Of a DNA stretch of 64,000 nucleotides, positions 46,936 through 58,341 are shown one piece after another. The stretch's first letter is position 1. Every line of letters starts with the position of its first letter. The stretch is from Geosiphon pyriformis (taxonomy: Eukaryota; Glomeromycota; Glomeromycetes; Archaeosporales; Geosiphonaceae). Where the stretch lies: positions 797,748-861,747 of the forward strand of contig JAAOMT010000303.1 of NCBI GenBank assembly GCA_016748015.1, in the 5' to 3' direction. Position numbers and translations under genes: made by a program. A model generated the notes under the pieces. It made no database searches and was not told the origin of the DNA. It saw nothing but the letters and a program-made list of their open reading frames with translations.

Positions 46936-47772
46936 TATTACAGGTGATATTTGGGGTGTTAAATCAAATAACAAAACCCATAACTTGGTGCTCAGAAGCT
47001 ATTCACGATAATAGTGTTAGTAATCTGAAGGTTGTTTGTATCTGAAAGTTTTGGTTGAGTCTTTTGTATAATAGACAAAGATTCAATAGTTGTTTCAGTA
47101 GCCTCCCAGAATTGCAATTCTATTGAATTTTTTTCTCAGCATGGTGGCTGGTAATCCTCCTGGTAAGTTATCCTTAAATCTATAAGTGTTCTACCCTTGT
47201 TTTACAGATTTTTTACTAGTTCCTATAATGTCTGTATTTCAGTGCTTTCCCTTTAATCAATTAGTAAATACCAACAAAAAAAAGAAATAAAATTAAAAGA
47301 AAATACAAAATCAAAAATAAGCCAAGGCAATAATGATTAGTATTCCATTAATAGCCATGATTAAGAGCTATTGTTCTAGTGTAGTTAAGTATCAATTACT
47401 ATCAACATAAAGTGTTGATAGTGGAAAGTGGATTTGAGATAAAGAATAATTATTTATTAATATTTGTGAATTGGAAGGTTGTTTAGATTAAATTTAAACT
47501 AAGAGATCTGTCTTTTTTACTTCTAATGCTACTGCTATATATACATAATTGAGATTCCTCAATTCCACAATTTTTCATATCAGGAATCCTGCAATTTCTT
47601 TTGAGAAAAATTCTGAAATTCTGGAATCCTGCGATTTCTTGTACAAGAATTCTAAAATTCTTGGAATCCTGCAATTCTTTTTAAGAGGAATTTTGGAATT
47701 CCACATTTACTATGGCTACCTCTGATTGGCTAATTTATATGCTAATATACATCCTATGTTTTATGAGTAATA
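46936..47772 (-). repeat. 3' LTR of gypsy B
   Basis: 837 bp, closely similar to the right LTR along its whole length (shared CTCATAACTTGGTGCTCAGA-like block, GGTTGTTTGTATCTGAAAG, GCCAAGGCAATAATGATTAG). It contains the GAATTC-rich array at about 47551-47703 with a TATATATACATAA run at about 47535-47548. Confidence 0.9.
47551..47703 (-). promoter_or_regulatory. U3 array of GGAATTC/TTCnnGAA motifs (LTR B, left)
   Basis: Dense GGAATYCTGCAATT units, with hairpin-forming pairs such as CTTGTACAAG, directly upstream (in element orientation) of TATATATACATAA. Several TTCTGGAA cores fit the TTCnnGAA half of a heat-shock element. Confidence 0.45.
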
Positions 47773-47792
47773 TTATTCTCTTCTTTTTAATA

Positions 47793-48047
47793 TTAAGCTC
47801 CATTGAGATCTTCCAAATCTCTTAACTCTAATTCTTCATTTTCAAGTATTTTTTGAACTTCTTTTTCGAGAATTACTTGTGTTATCCTGTTCTGTAATTT
47901 TTCAAATTGGGCATTGGTTATTTTTCCCATTTGGTTAACTGTAATGAAGTCCAATTCTGGATTAAGTAAGATTTCTGGTCTGTCTTGAAATCCAGTATAT
48001 AACCAATATATGGCTTTTGCTTGTATAGTCAAATTGTTCTTTTCCAC
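47793..48047 (-). pseudogene. gypsy B pol C-terminal end
   Basis: An 84-codon open frame ending EELELRDLEDLNGA with a Gln/Glu-rich helical sequence (NAQFEKLQNRITQVILEKEV). It is the last part of pol after integrase and has a matching decayed counterpart at 25950-26150 in copy A. Possibly a coiled coil; no known domain. Confidence 0.6.
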
Positions 48048-48199
48048 AAATTGTTCCAGTTGTTGTATTATTGTTGTGTCAAATAGTCATTTTGTTTTAT
48101 CCATGTATAAGTTCTGAATGTTCAAGTGTTGTTCCAAGTGGAAATAACAAAAGTTTCTTGGAAATTCATGTATCCACCATTTCCAAGTTTCTTTGGTCA

Positions 48200-49620
48200 A
48201 CTCTTAATATATGATGACACTTATTGGTTCTTTTATTGCTAATTTTATTTTCAGAACCATTTTGTTGATAGTGTTTTCTGTTTTTCTTTGACTTTTGTAT
48301 TTAGGTATCTTTTTAGTATCTCGGTATCAAATGGTTTATTGGTTGATAGTAATTTCCATATTCTGTTGTTAAATCAGTCAGAATAGTTGTTGTGCTAATG
48401 CATGGATGTTGTCAGTGATTTCCATTTTTTTGAAGTCCTCCATCATGTTTATTATGTCTTTATATACTCTTTTTATTGTTCAATCTTACATGTTTGGTCT
48501 AATAATTATGATTGGTTCCAGATTATGTGGAATCTTATTTGGTTGGACTAGTATTCTTTGTACTCCTAATTGTGAAATATTACTGATGGATGATAACACT
48601 ATATGGTGATATGGTTTTAGTTGATCACCATATGCTGTTTTGGCTAAGATTTTGTTGTCTCATCTTAATTTATAAGCTCTATTTTCAAGAATTTTTTCTA
48701 TGTGAAATGGTCCATCTCATTTGGGGTCAAATTTTCTATTCTATTGTTTTTCTGCTTTGATACAATATAAAAGTACTTTGTTTCCAATCTTGAATTCAAC
48801 TGGTTTATTTGATAGTTGGTTATCATGTCTTTTTTTTTGTTTTTTTTGTGACTTTTGGATGTTATCAGCTGTTTTTTGTCATTTGTTTTCTAAAATTTCC
48901 ATCAAGTTATATGTTTTTTTTAACAATGTTTCCTGAAAATTGTCTTCAGTTATTGGTTTTACTGGATAAGTATTAACTTCTATCTCCACTGATAATGTTG
49001 CTGTTCTATCATATACTAATTCAAATAGTGTTGCTTGTGTAGTGTCTTGTTTCATTGTTCGATAAGCAAATAATACTGATAGTATAAACAAATCTCATTT
49101 GTTTTGATTTTTTTGGCTGAGTTTGGCAATTGTTTTACACAATATTCTATTGAATCTTTCAACTAATCCATTGGTTTGTGGATAATATGATAATGATAAT
49201 AGTCTTTTTATCCCAAATCTTTGACTTAATTCTGTTAATGTTCTATTCACAAAGTGAGTTTCTTGATCCAATAATAATTTTTTTAGACATCTGTGTTAAC
49301 AGATTAAATCTTGATGAATGAATTTGGCAACAGATTCTGCATCTGCTCTTTGAATAGTTTTTGCATCTGGCCATTTAGTAAGATAGTCTATGGCTACTAC
49401 AATGTATCTGTTGCCTCTGCTGGTTATGATTAATGGTCCAACTAAGTCAACTCCAATGTAATCAAATAGTTGTCTTACTTTGATTAGTCTCAATGGTTCA
49501 TTTAATTTTGTTTCTCCTTTTCTTTGACAAGCATTACAATTTTGAACATATTGAATGATGTCTGAATACATTGATGGCTAATAGTATTTTTTTTTGGTCT
49601 TTTCTATGATTGTTTTTTTA
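48200..49620 (-). pseudogene. gypsy B integrase, decayed
   Basis: The segment 49571-49296 reads QNCNACQRKGETKLNEPL, then YIGVDLVGPLIITSRGNRYI and AIDYLTKWPDAKTIQRADAE: the end of the HHCC zinc domain and the first catalytic Asp region of a gypsy integrase. The next fragment (49091-48879) holds FAYRTMKQDTTQATLFELVY of the core C-terminus. The middle part, with the second catalytic Asp and the Glu, is broken by stops and frameshifts. The C-terminal domain follows to about 48200. Confidence 0.8.
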
Positions 49621-49994
49621 TGAAAATGTCCCATTGTTGGATTTGAATGCATGTTGAATAATATTGTCTCTTTTTCTGGTTCTGTGATTACTCTGGTTGG
49701 TTGATTTGGGTTTTTTTTGTTCTTCTGGTAAAGTGTATTTTAATGGTTGATAAAATATTTTGATTGCTGTTTTGTTTCTTTTGAGATAATTTCTTCTTGA
49801 ACAATTGAGTATCTATATAATGTTGGAGTTGTTTGTATTTTTGTATATTCATTTTTTGTTATATTTTTGAATTGAAATATTTTTAGATTTGTCTCATTCA
49901 TGACAATCCATTGACATTTCTATTTTCTTTTTCTTTTTTATAATGTACTGTATAATTAAATGGTGAAAGTTTTATTTTATATCTGACATGACAA

Positions 49995-51110
49995 TTATCT
50001 GCAAATTTTTGTTTCTGGATTGAAAGTCAATCCTTTGTAATTGGTGTATACATTGAACTTTTGACTCAAATATTTTTTCCATTTGATGACTGCCCAATAG
50101 ATTGCTAAGTGTTCTAATGCTGGTGTTCTATAGTTTTTTTCTACTGGACTTAAGCTTCTATTAGCATATGTTACTGGATGTTTTTTTTCATTTGGTTCTC
50201 TCTGTGATAGTACTGCTTCCAATGCTTAACCAGATGCATTGGTTGTGATTATGAATGGCTTGTTATGATCTGAATAGATCAGTACTGGAGCTTGAATAAG
50301 CTTTCTTCTTAATGTATCAAAAGCTTCTTGTTGAGTTTCAGTCTATTCATATTTGGTGTTTTTTGTTTGGAGTTGGTATAATGGTTGAGCTATTTTAGAA
50401 AAGTCTTTGATAAAGTGGCAGTAGTATCCAGCAAATCCCAAGAATGCTCTTAATTATGTGAGATTATTTGGTACTGGAAAGTTTTTAACAATTTCTATCT
50501 TATCTGAATCCATTTTGATACCCTCTTTGCTTATAACATGTCCCAAAAACTTGAGTTCAGTTTTGCCAAAGAAGCATTTGTTTGCATTTAATTTCAATCC
50601 TGCTTATCTGAGTCTTTCAAATACTTGTTGGAGATGATGTAGATAATCATTGAATGTTTTGGAAAACACCTTGGTGTTATCTAAATAGACAACTACTGAT
50701 TTCTACAGTAGTCCAATATATACAATTTTCATAAATTATTGAAATGTTGCTGAAGCATTTATCAATCTAAATGACATGATTTTGAACTCAAAATTTCTCT
50801 TTCTTGTGGTAAATGCTGTTTTCTCTTTGTCGGCTAAAGCCATGGCTACTTGCCAGTAACCACTATCTAAATCCAGTATTAAGAACCATTTATTTCCTTC
50901 AAAAGCATCAAATAATTCCTGAATTCATAGAGTTAGATAACTATCTCCATGAGTAACACTATTGAGCTTTCTATAGTCTACACAAAAGCAGATCTTTTTT
51001 TTTTTTTTTAGACTAGTACTACTGGTGATAACCATAGACTCATTAATGACTAAATTAGCCTATTGTTAAACATCCAATTAATTTCTTGATGAATAATTTC
51101 ATGGCTGGCT
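49995..51110 (-). pseudogene. gypsy B reverse transcriptase and RNase H, decayed
   Basis: RNase H remains as 50222-49995 (LSQREPNEKKHPVTYANRSL, VEKNYRTPALEHLAIYWAVI). Upstream, 51110-50230 aligns with the RT palm and connection of copy A (compare LKFLEYVVNKNSIKTDSDK there), broken by several stops. Order and sequence are those of Ty3/gypsy elements. Confidence 0.8.
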
Positions 51111-51317
51111 AGTAGTACTCTGTATGCTCTTTGTTTAATTGGCATTGCATCTCTAGTCTTGATCTGGTACTAAATAATATTGGTGCAGCCAAATTTATTT
51201 TCACTAACAAAGATGTCATTAAAATTTCTGAGTAACATCTTTAGTTGCATTTGTTGAAGTGGGGCTAGATTTCTCATGTTCATCTGTTTCAATTGTTTTG
51301 GTTAAAGCCGATAACAT

Positions 51318-51713
51318 TTATTTTGTTTGTAAATGGTTTGTAATGTGATGTCCACATATCCACAAAGCTGTGGAAAATCTGGAATGTGGTTTTAATTTGA
51401 TGGTGTCTTTTTCTGGATATTTTAGATTAAACCCAGCATCAGTATCATGTGCACATTTTGGCATAATATCTTCATTATTATCACTAAACCATTTCAGTTC
51501 CTGCTTTTTGGTGAAATTAAGAAGTACAATAAATGTTTTGGGATTTGAATTAGAGTCCGAATTGTTGTTATTTTTGTTGCCATTTTGAGCAAAGCTGAAA
51601 CCATTATTTTCATTATCATCATTGTTAAAGTTTGAATTAAGATTGAAAATTGATTCCAATTCTGATGTGCAGCTGTTGATTGGTTTTTCCTCTTCTAGGA
51701 TCATGTAAATCAT
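51318..51713 (-). pseudogene. gypsy B truncated dUTPase domain with N-terminal low-complexity region
   Basis: A 131-codon frame. After an Asn/Ser-rich stretch it reads LNFTKKQELKWFSDNNEDIM, then HDTDAGFNLKYPEKDTIKLK, which is dUTPase motif I (AGFDL type, here Asp to Asn) and its flanks. The sequence then jumps to WICGHHITNHLQTK, part of the later linker, so motifs II to V are deleted in this copy. Copy A retains motifs II and III. The dUTPase assignment rests on the two copies together. Confidence 0.7.
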
Positions 51714-52082
51714 ACATGTTGGTGGATTGTAAATAAGGTCACACTCATTACAATATTAAAAGTCATATAGAATCAAACAGTGCTTACATAGTCAAATGTT
51801 GATTTCTTCCAAGCATTGCTTCTGCTTTTTTCTTGTAAATGCTAACTTTTGGTAGTGTTTATAGAATTGTTCTGGGTCCAAAAAATTTATGACTGGTTCT
51901 GGGTTCTAGTCGAGTTCTATGAGTTCTGGTAGGTTATTTTTAATCATCCTTATTTCTTCTAATGATGCTTCTTCGATTTTGGTGAGAGCCATTCACCAAA
52001 TTTTGTCATCATTATGTGGACAACTGTTCAAGCATTTGACTGCTTGTCTTTAGGCAGTATCTATGAGCATTTTTTTTCTTAC

Positions 52083-52322
52083 CTAGTTGCTTATGAGAAT
52101 TGTGTACTGACATAATTTGTCACATGTTCTTTCTCTCCTAGGAATATTATTCCATATTTTTTTGTCAAGAAGAGTTTTTCCACAAGCCAAACATGGCTTA
52201 TTATCCCATTTTCTCACTTGTTTTGGTCTTTCAAAGCATTCAATGAGGCATAGGTGACAATAAAACTTAGTTGCTATCTGATATTCCTCATTGTTACCAC
52301 AGCATGCACTTATTAATGACAA
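52083..52322 (-). pseudogene. gypsy B cysteine-rich (zinc-binding) segment
   Basis: A 79-codon frame with paired cysteines: CCGNNEEY, FYCHLCLIECF, KPCLACGKTLLD and RTCDKLCQYTILIS. Spacing suggests one or two treble-clef or zinc-ribbon folds between protease and dUTPase. I recall the same segment in Glomeromycotina proteins, but not a named family. Copy A has a decayed equivalent at about 39420-39670. Confidence 0.6.
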
Positions 52323-52990
52323 TTTCTTGCCACAATCAATGCACTCTAGTTTTGGTCAACAATAATTAGACAATTGTGGTTGAGTGTAAGTATATGAACA
52401 ATGAATGGTGGTTGGCATTGGATCTTCTTCCTTCTTTTTCTCTTTTCTTTCATGATTGTCTTCTTTCTACTCCCAAGTTGTTGTTAGTTCATTCTGATTG
52501 TTGTCGGTTTTTCAGGCTTGATCAGCATTTCAGGTAAGTTTTTCCTTTCATTTTTTTTTTTATTGTTATCCCAAAAGAGTATTAGTAGTAGCTTGTTGTG
52601 GTCTTCATTGGCCCAGGACATTTGATAGGCTTTCCAGGTAGGTTTTTCTTTTTTTTCCTCAAATTTGATAAGTGGGACTGATGGCATGATGATGAGTTTA
52701 AAGTATTTACACATGGCAGGTATCTGTGTGTGTTAACCATTCTGGCTAAACTGTAGTTCTTGTGTGTTCCAGTTGAGCATGGCATTTGTTTTGACTAACC
52801 AGTCATTACTAACTAGTGCCTAGTATTATATAGTCTTCATTACCAAAATTTTGATTGGAGTAATAATACCATTTACTTCAAAGGAAAAATTATCAATCTT
52901 GCTGATAGGAGTCTTGATTACTCTATCAGCCATTATTATTCTGGCATTGGCAGTGCAATCAACTCAGTGACCTAATTGGTCCATGAATTG

Positions 52991-53227
52991 TCATGTGATA
53001 ATGCTGCCTGCTGACCTATTGTTAAGGATGAGTTTGATAGTATGGTCATCTATTTTGATGTCAGTATACATAACAGTATTTGGTTTTTCCTTGAGTACGG
53101 CTCCACTGAACAAAAGAGTTGTTGACAGTTCTTCAATTTTGAAGGGAAATATAGCTACAAGTGACTCATCTTTCATGACAGTGGCTGGTGATATGTTGCT
53201 GACAAGCAATTTCTGATTTGTCTCCAA
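52991..53227 (-). pseudogene. gypsy B retropepsin-like aspartic protease, active site lost
   Basis: Frame reads ATVMKDESLVAIFPFKIEEL, then VMYTDIKIDDHTIKLILNNR-SAGSIIT. The position and flanks match a retroviral-type protease whose active site should be D-S-G or D-T-G; here it is N-N-R, explained by G to A changes (GAT to AAT, GGA to AGA). It would have cleaved the Gag-Pol polyprotein. Confidence 0.7.
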
Positions 53228-53231
53228 GTTG

Positions 53232-53571
53232 TTAGATAAGGTGTCTTTTGGAGTAACTAAAAGACTTAAATAGTTCTGGGAACTCGGATTTTAAGTATAC
53301 CTGGTTCCTAAACTCTGTTGTTGTAATCTTGATGGCTGGTTGGATAAACTGGGAATTGGTTGGTGAACAATCATTGCTGATCTTCAGTTTTAGATGACTC
53401 TTGATTTGAGATTTCTGAATGTTATCTGAGCTGAGTTTGATGGCAGTATTGAAATTGGTGGTTGTTGATATATTACTTGTGGCTGTGATTGATAAATAAC
53501 TGGTGCTGCTGGTTGATATAGTGGAGCTTGATATACCAGTGGTTGATAAATTGGCAGCTGCATTACTAATA
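53232..53571 (-). pseudogene. gypsy B Gag-Pol linker, Tyr/Pro/Gln-rich repeats
   Basis: One frame reads LPIYQPLVYQAPLYQPAAP, then VIYQSQPQVIYQQPP, a repetitive linker of YQP units between gag and protease. It is cut at 53571 by the TIR element; the gag side resumes at 54829. Confidence 0.6.
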
Positions 53572-54826
53572 TAATGCAAACCATTTATAGTCATCAAACA
53601 ATTTATATAATTTTAAATTGTATCTAGTCTTCCAATTTTAATAATATTAAAAAACTAAACTGTAAATATGATAGATTAAGTTTTTTTCTTTCACATTTAT
53701 GGTTTAATTTTTTGAATTATATTATAATTTATAAAGTTATTAAAGTTTAAAATTAGCCACTTTTATTATTAATCTTTAATTTTCAGATGCCGATCAATCA
53801 GATTTTAGCCAATCAGCAATCATTAAAGTCATGTTACCATATAATAAATCATTGAAGTATTATCATTTTCAGAAAGACTTTCAATTAATATTAATCTAAT
53901 CTTTAGATGATCACTTTTTTATAAAGATATAATATCTCTCAGTCTGTATGTCTTCTGCTGGTAACACAGCACTATTAACCATGAATATTCTATTTACACC
54001 ACCACTATATTCGGTTGTCATTATTGGAACAGAAACCCAGATATCAATATTGTTCACACCAGGTGTCAAAGAAATCATAAAAGTATTATAAACAATTGTC
54101 GGAGAATTTGGAAATGTTATTTGTGCTCTATTTGTAACCTTGTGTTATTATAATATGGATACTTACTTTGAATTCACAAATAACCTTTCAATGACTATAA
54201 TGTTGCATTTCAAAAAATTGCTTGAATCTAAGAGATATATGAAATCTCCTGTAATAAAGATTTCTGGTTAAATTTAATATTTGAATGATGAATTATACCA
54301 AAGAGAAATATAATGACTAAAATACCTATCATGTATTCAACTGAATCATGATCTAGTTTTAGAATTGGTTTTCTAGATTGTAAAAGAAATTTTGATTGTT
54401 GAATATTTCAACAATTTATTAGAATGTGATATATAATAGCTTATCACAATAATCAAGAAACTTACATCAGTTGGTGTTAATTTAAGGGAATTAGATTGGA
54501 ATTGAAAGATCTTTGGCTTTACCTTGATTGAGAAAACTGAAGTTGTCTTAAAGCTCATAATCTTGAATAGCTCTTTTTTGTTAATGTTGTACATTTTCTA
54601 ATGAATTTGTTTTAATGCAAAAAATGTATGAAACATATTAGTTTAAGTAGATAAAACCCAGATTTTTTTGTAAAAGCCTAATAAACTTCTTACTTATAAA
54701 TAATATATTAAAAATACATGTATATTAACCAATAAAATTTAATTATATAAATAAAAACATGTGAAGATCATCATTTAAAATTTCGGACTGATCTACATTT
54801 TTGATGATTATAAATAGTTTGCACCA
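53572..54826 (-). mobile_element. 1255-bp TIR element carrying a small spliced gene
   Basis: Left end TAATGCAAACCATTTATAG and right end (reverse complement) TGGTGCAAACTATTTATAA match at 23 of the first 27 positions, and both continue TCATCAAA. TA lies outside each end (53570-53571 and 54827-54828), as for Tc1/mariner-type insertion. Gypsy B sequence resumes on both sides, as shown by comparison with copy A. No transposase is present, so it is non-autonomous. It contains the gene described separately. The four terminal mismatches are all transitions. Confidence 0.75.
53911..54594 (-). pseudogene. small spliced gene inside the TIR element, function unknown
   Basis: I do not recognise the protein. 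Four putative exons on the minus strand: 54594-54466, 54372-54326, 54248-54167 and 54127-53911. Donors are GTAAGT, GTATTT and GTAAGT; acceptors are CTAG, ACAG and ATAG. Exon 1 reads MYNINKKELFKIMSFKTTSV and ends KLTPTD. Exon 2 holds PILKLDHDSVEYMI. Exon 3 holds DFIYLLDSSNFLKCNIIVIE. Exon 4 holds ITFPNSPTIVYNTFMISL, PGVNNIDIWVSV and ends RYYIFIKK before a TGA. Phases agree except between exons 1 and 2, where a run AAAA (54369-54372) has one base too many; three A would give an open frame of 157 codons. It is either a pseudogene by one indel or an assembly homopolymer error. ATG at the second Met (MSFK) is an alternative start. Predicted beta-rich, no membrane segment. Confidence 0.5.
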
Positions 54827-54828
54827 TA

Positions 54829-56677
54829 GGTAATTTGATTGATATATTTTTGGATTAGGTTGATATCTCAAAGTTTGAAACTGGTAATTGGGGTTTTAAT
54901 ATTGATTTCCCGATTGTTGATTTTTTATCCTTAATCTACAGTCAATTCACAAATGTCTTTGTTTACCACAGTAGTGACAAACACTACTGTTGATTAGTAA
55001 AGGATGATAAATGCAATTGATTCTGAGAACAATTTGCGTTTCCTTGATTATTGCATTATTGTGGAGGTTGATAAACTGCTTGATTGTTAGTTAAGTATCT
55101 CTCTAATTTTTGGTTGATGGAATTACTGAATTGTTTCAACTTAGAATTCAATTCAGATAATCTGTTCATTATTAGATTTATGGCTTGGGCATGGTTAGCT
55201 TCAAGTTCAGTGGCTTTAAAATCTCTGGCATTCATAACTGTGGCTTAAAAGTCTGCTAGATACATTGGGCATACATGCTAAAGGATGCTACTGTATAGGC
55301 CTCTAATGAATTGATTTAGAATTTGTGGTACTGTAAAATAATCAGCCTGAATTGCCTAAATTTGGTGCAGATTTCTATGAAAACATCTTAGATAAGTGGT
55401 GACTGCTTCATTTTCCTCTTGTTTGATAGTGGTAAAGATGTTTGCTAGACAATTAATACTATTATTATTGCTGAAGTATTGTAAGAATGCAAGCTTAAAT
55501 ACATTGAAATTCTGGGGTTTGTTGGCTAGGCTTTGATACCATGAGTTGGTGGTATTCTAAAAAAAATAGGAAATGGCTTGCATGGCTCTAATGTTATTCC
55601 ATCTGTTGGCTGTAATGGCTTTTTCCACATCATTTAGTCACACTTGGGCATCATCTTCTTTGCCGGTAAATTTTTCAAGTTTTGTAATTGGTGCATATGC
55701 CATTTGTTGTTATTGCTGTGATGGTGGTAGTTAAAGTTATTGTTGTAGCTGTTGAGGTGGTTGTTGTGGTTGTTGAAGTGGCTGTTGTTGAATCGGTTCA
55801 ATAATCAGTTCAATTGGTGGCTGGTTGATGATGATTATTGGAGATAAGTTTTGCTAATTAATTATTTCGGGATTTGGATTGTTTTGAGTTTGCTGGGTTT
55901 GAATGTTCGGAGTTTTGACTTCCAGATTTTCTAGAATCGGGTTTTGGTAAGTAAATTCCTAATTCTTACTTCCTTTTTCTTCTGATTCCATTACTTCTCA
56001 TAAACTCGCAGTTCCAAAATCTGGTTGAGGTAGCAGTAATCAGAATCCTAATGGCATTAGTGATCTCGATTTAAACTCTTCAAAATATTTACCATATGGT
56101 CCTAGTAATTCTGCTCTTCTTTGTTTACTTTGAAATGGGAATCATCCAAAGATTGATATCATGTTTAATGTGGACATGTTTGCTGATGAGATATTGATGA
56201 CACTTTTTAATATATAATGGTATGATGGATTGGTTGGTGATTCAACTCTGGTTTTCTTCTAAATAGGTGGTTGTATTTGTTTTGGTGTTACTGCTGGTGT
56301 TTGCAATCTTCCTTTGCTTTTGTCTATGTAGGTGATGAAGAATTGTTGTTGTGCATACCTTTCAATAATTTGATTGATTTCCTTGATGATTGGTGCAAAA
56401 CTGTAGTTTCTTGATAAGCTGATATGTTGAAATAATTCTGTATAAAAATTTTTTTTTGCGGATTCAATGTTAACTGTTCCTCTTAAGCAGTCTGTAATTT
56501 TATTGTTGACATAAAAGTTGAAGACTGATTCTGTTGAGAAATAGTTATTGTTTAATTCTAATTGTTAGCTGTACTGTTGAAATAAGAATTTGGCAAATCT
56601 TAAGTGGTTTGCTCCTATGATTTCTGATTCTGCCACTTTTAAATGATTGTGATTAGTGCTGTTTTCTGTAGGATTAT
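54829..56677 (-). pseudogene. gypsy B gag with zinc knuckle, decayed
   Basis: On the minus strand near 54985-54935 the text CHYCGKQRHL, a stop, then IDC forms a CCHC knuckle (C-x2-C-x4-H-x4-C) with a TGA in place of one residue. Upstream, about 55000-56650 aligns with the gag region of copy A and contains Gln-rich repeats (about 55700-55860). No long frame survives. Gag would form the particle and bind element RNA. Confidence 0.65.
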
Positions 56678-56695
56678 ACTTCACAGGGAGCACCA
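56678..56695 (-). other. candidate primer-binding site of gypsy B
   Basis: On the minus strand TGGTGCTCCCTGTGAAGT begins two bases inside the 5' LTR. A leading TGG matches the CCA end of a tRNA primer, and the position is where a primer-binding site must be. I could not identify the tRNA. Confidence 0.5.
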
Positions 56696-56697
56696 AA

Positions 56698-57551
56698 TAT
56701 TACAGATGATATTTAGAGTCTCAAATCAAATAACAAAACTCATAACTTGGTGCTCAGAAGCTATTTACAATGATGGTGTTGGTAATCTGAAGGTTGTTTG
56801 TATCTGAAAGTTTTGGTTGAGTTCTTTGTATAATGAACAGAGATTCAATAGTTGTTTTAGTAGCCTTCCAGAATCACAATTCTATCAAATTTTTTTCTTA
56901 GTGTGGTGGCTGGTAATCTTCTTAGTAAGCTATTCTCAAATCTATGAGTGTTTTACCCTTGTTTCACGGGTTTTTTACTAGTTCCTATGATGTTTGTATC
57001 TCAGAGCTTTCTCTTTAATCAATTAGTAAATACCAACAAAGAAAAAAAAAAAAATTAAAAAAAAATACGAAATCAAAAATAAGCCAAGGCAATAATGATT
57101 AGTATTCTGTCAATAGCCATGATCAAGAGCTATTGTTCTAGTGTGGTTAAATATCAATTACTATCAACATAAAATGTTAATAGTGGAGAGTAGATTTAAG
57201 ATAAAGAATAATTATTTATTGATATTTGTGAGTTGGAAGGTCGCTTAGATTAAATCTAAACTGAAAGATCTGTCTTTTTTACTTCTAATACTACTGCTAT
57301 ATATACATAATTGAAATTCCTCAATTCCACAATTCTTTACACCAGGAATTCCAGAATTCCTGGAATTCTGTAATTCTTTTTAAGAAAAATTCTGGAATTC
57401 TGCAATTCTGCAATTCCTTGTACAAGAATCCTGAAATTCTTAGAATTCTGCAATTCCTCTTGAAAAGAATTTTGGAATTCCATATTTATTTTGGCTATCT
57501 CTAATTGGCTAATTTATATGCTAATATATGTCTTATGTTCTATAAGTAACA
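56698..57551 (-). repeat. 5' LTR of gypsy B
   Basis: 854 bp, paired with 46936-47772. Ends GTAACA exactly where repeat R2 begins. It contains a TATATATACATAA run at about 57298-57310 and the GAATTC array described separately. Confidence 0.9.
57320..57482 (-). promoter_or_regulatory. U3 array of GGAATTC/TTCnnGAA motifs (LTR B, right)
   Basis: About three degenerate 40-48 bp units, each with GGAATTCTGCAATTC and a short hairpin (for example CTTGTACAAG). TTCTGGAA cores recur. In element orientation the array precedes TATATATACATAA and so occupies the promoter position of U3. Confidence 0.5.
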
Positions 57552-58341
57552 ACAGAAGTGTTTTCTTGGTATATTTTAATTGTTGATCTTCTGTTTTAAT
57601 TGCAATCAGTCTCTTATGAATTCTTCGATTTTATGTGTTGGATAATAATGATAATGTACTGAAGGTTTTCTCTTAATATTGTAATATAAGTTTTCTCTTT
57701 AATTCTAGCTGTCTTTGTATGTTGTGTACTCCTTTTCTGAGGCTAATCTGAAATCTACCTGCTGTCTGAAGTCTTCTTTGAAACTATCTTTGCAATTGCC
57801 TGATGTGTTTTTCTAATTTAGAAACACAGAATGTTAATGGTTTTTTTGCAATTTTCCTAAGTATATAATAAAGCTTTTTCAATTTAATTAGTAACCACAT
57901 AAATAATCTTGATTAAGGATTTTTCTTCCAAAAAGTTCAAAAATGGAATGATAGTTTTATTCACTAAAGGGAGTATGTAAATTCTATTGTTAATCTTATA
58001 ATTGTGATGTTCATTCAATTTATTATTTTTATTAATTCTTTTTGAATAAAATTTTATTTAGATATTTGTTGTTTTAAGTTAAAGCTGTTTTTTCTTCATT
58101 ATTAAAAACTATTGTATATATATATAATTATTGTTTTACAAAATAACGTTTTATAATACTCTATTTTTGTTATTTCTAAATAGTGCTTGCTGCTTTTGCA
58201 TAATAGTGCTTACTGCTATTACACAGTAGTACTTATTGTTATTTGTAAATTATTTTTTTTTATAAATTGTTGTTGTGCTATTTCATAATTGGCTAATTTA
58301 TATTATTTATAATTCCTATTAAATTCTTAAACTGTAACAAT
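57552..58341 (-). repeat. second copy of repeat R2 (inverse to 29486-30382)
   Basis: Similar to the reverse complement of 29486-30382 throughout; it ends CTGTAACA where the other copy begins TGTTATGG. It abuts the 5' LTR of gypsy B directly and is followed by non-LTR copy C sequence. It has no ORF; a probable solo LTR of another family. Confidence 0.7.

Larger units (their letters stand above)
46936..57551 (-). mobile_element. gypsy-type LTR retrotransposon B, nearly complete
   Basis: Left LTR 46936-47772 and right LTR 56698-57551, both starting TATTACAG (from TGTTACAG) and ending GTAAYA. Internal order on the minus strand: primer-binding-site candidate, gag with CCHC, Tyr/Pro/Gln-rich linker, aspartic protease, cysteine-rich segment, partial dUTPase, RT, RNase H, integrase, pol C-terminus. 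Part of the dUTPase and following linker is deleted compared with copy A. A 1255-bp TIR element is inserted at 53572-54826. It splits non-LTR copy C. Stops in every domain show that it is inactive. Confidence 0.85.
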
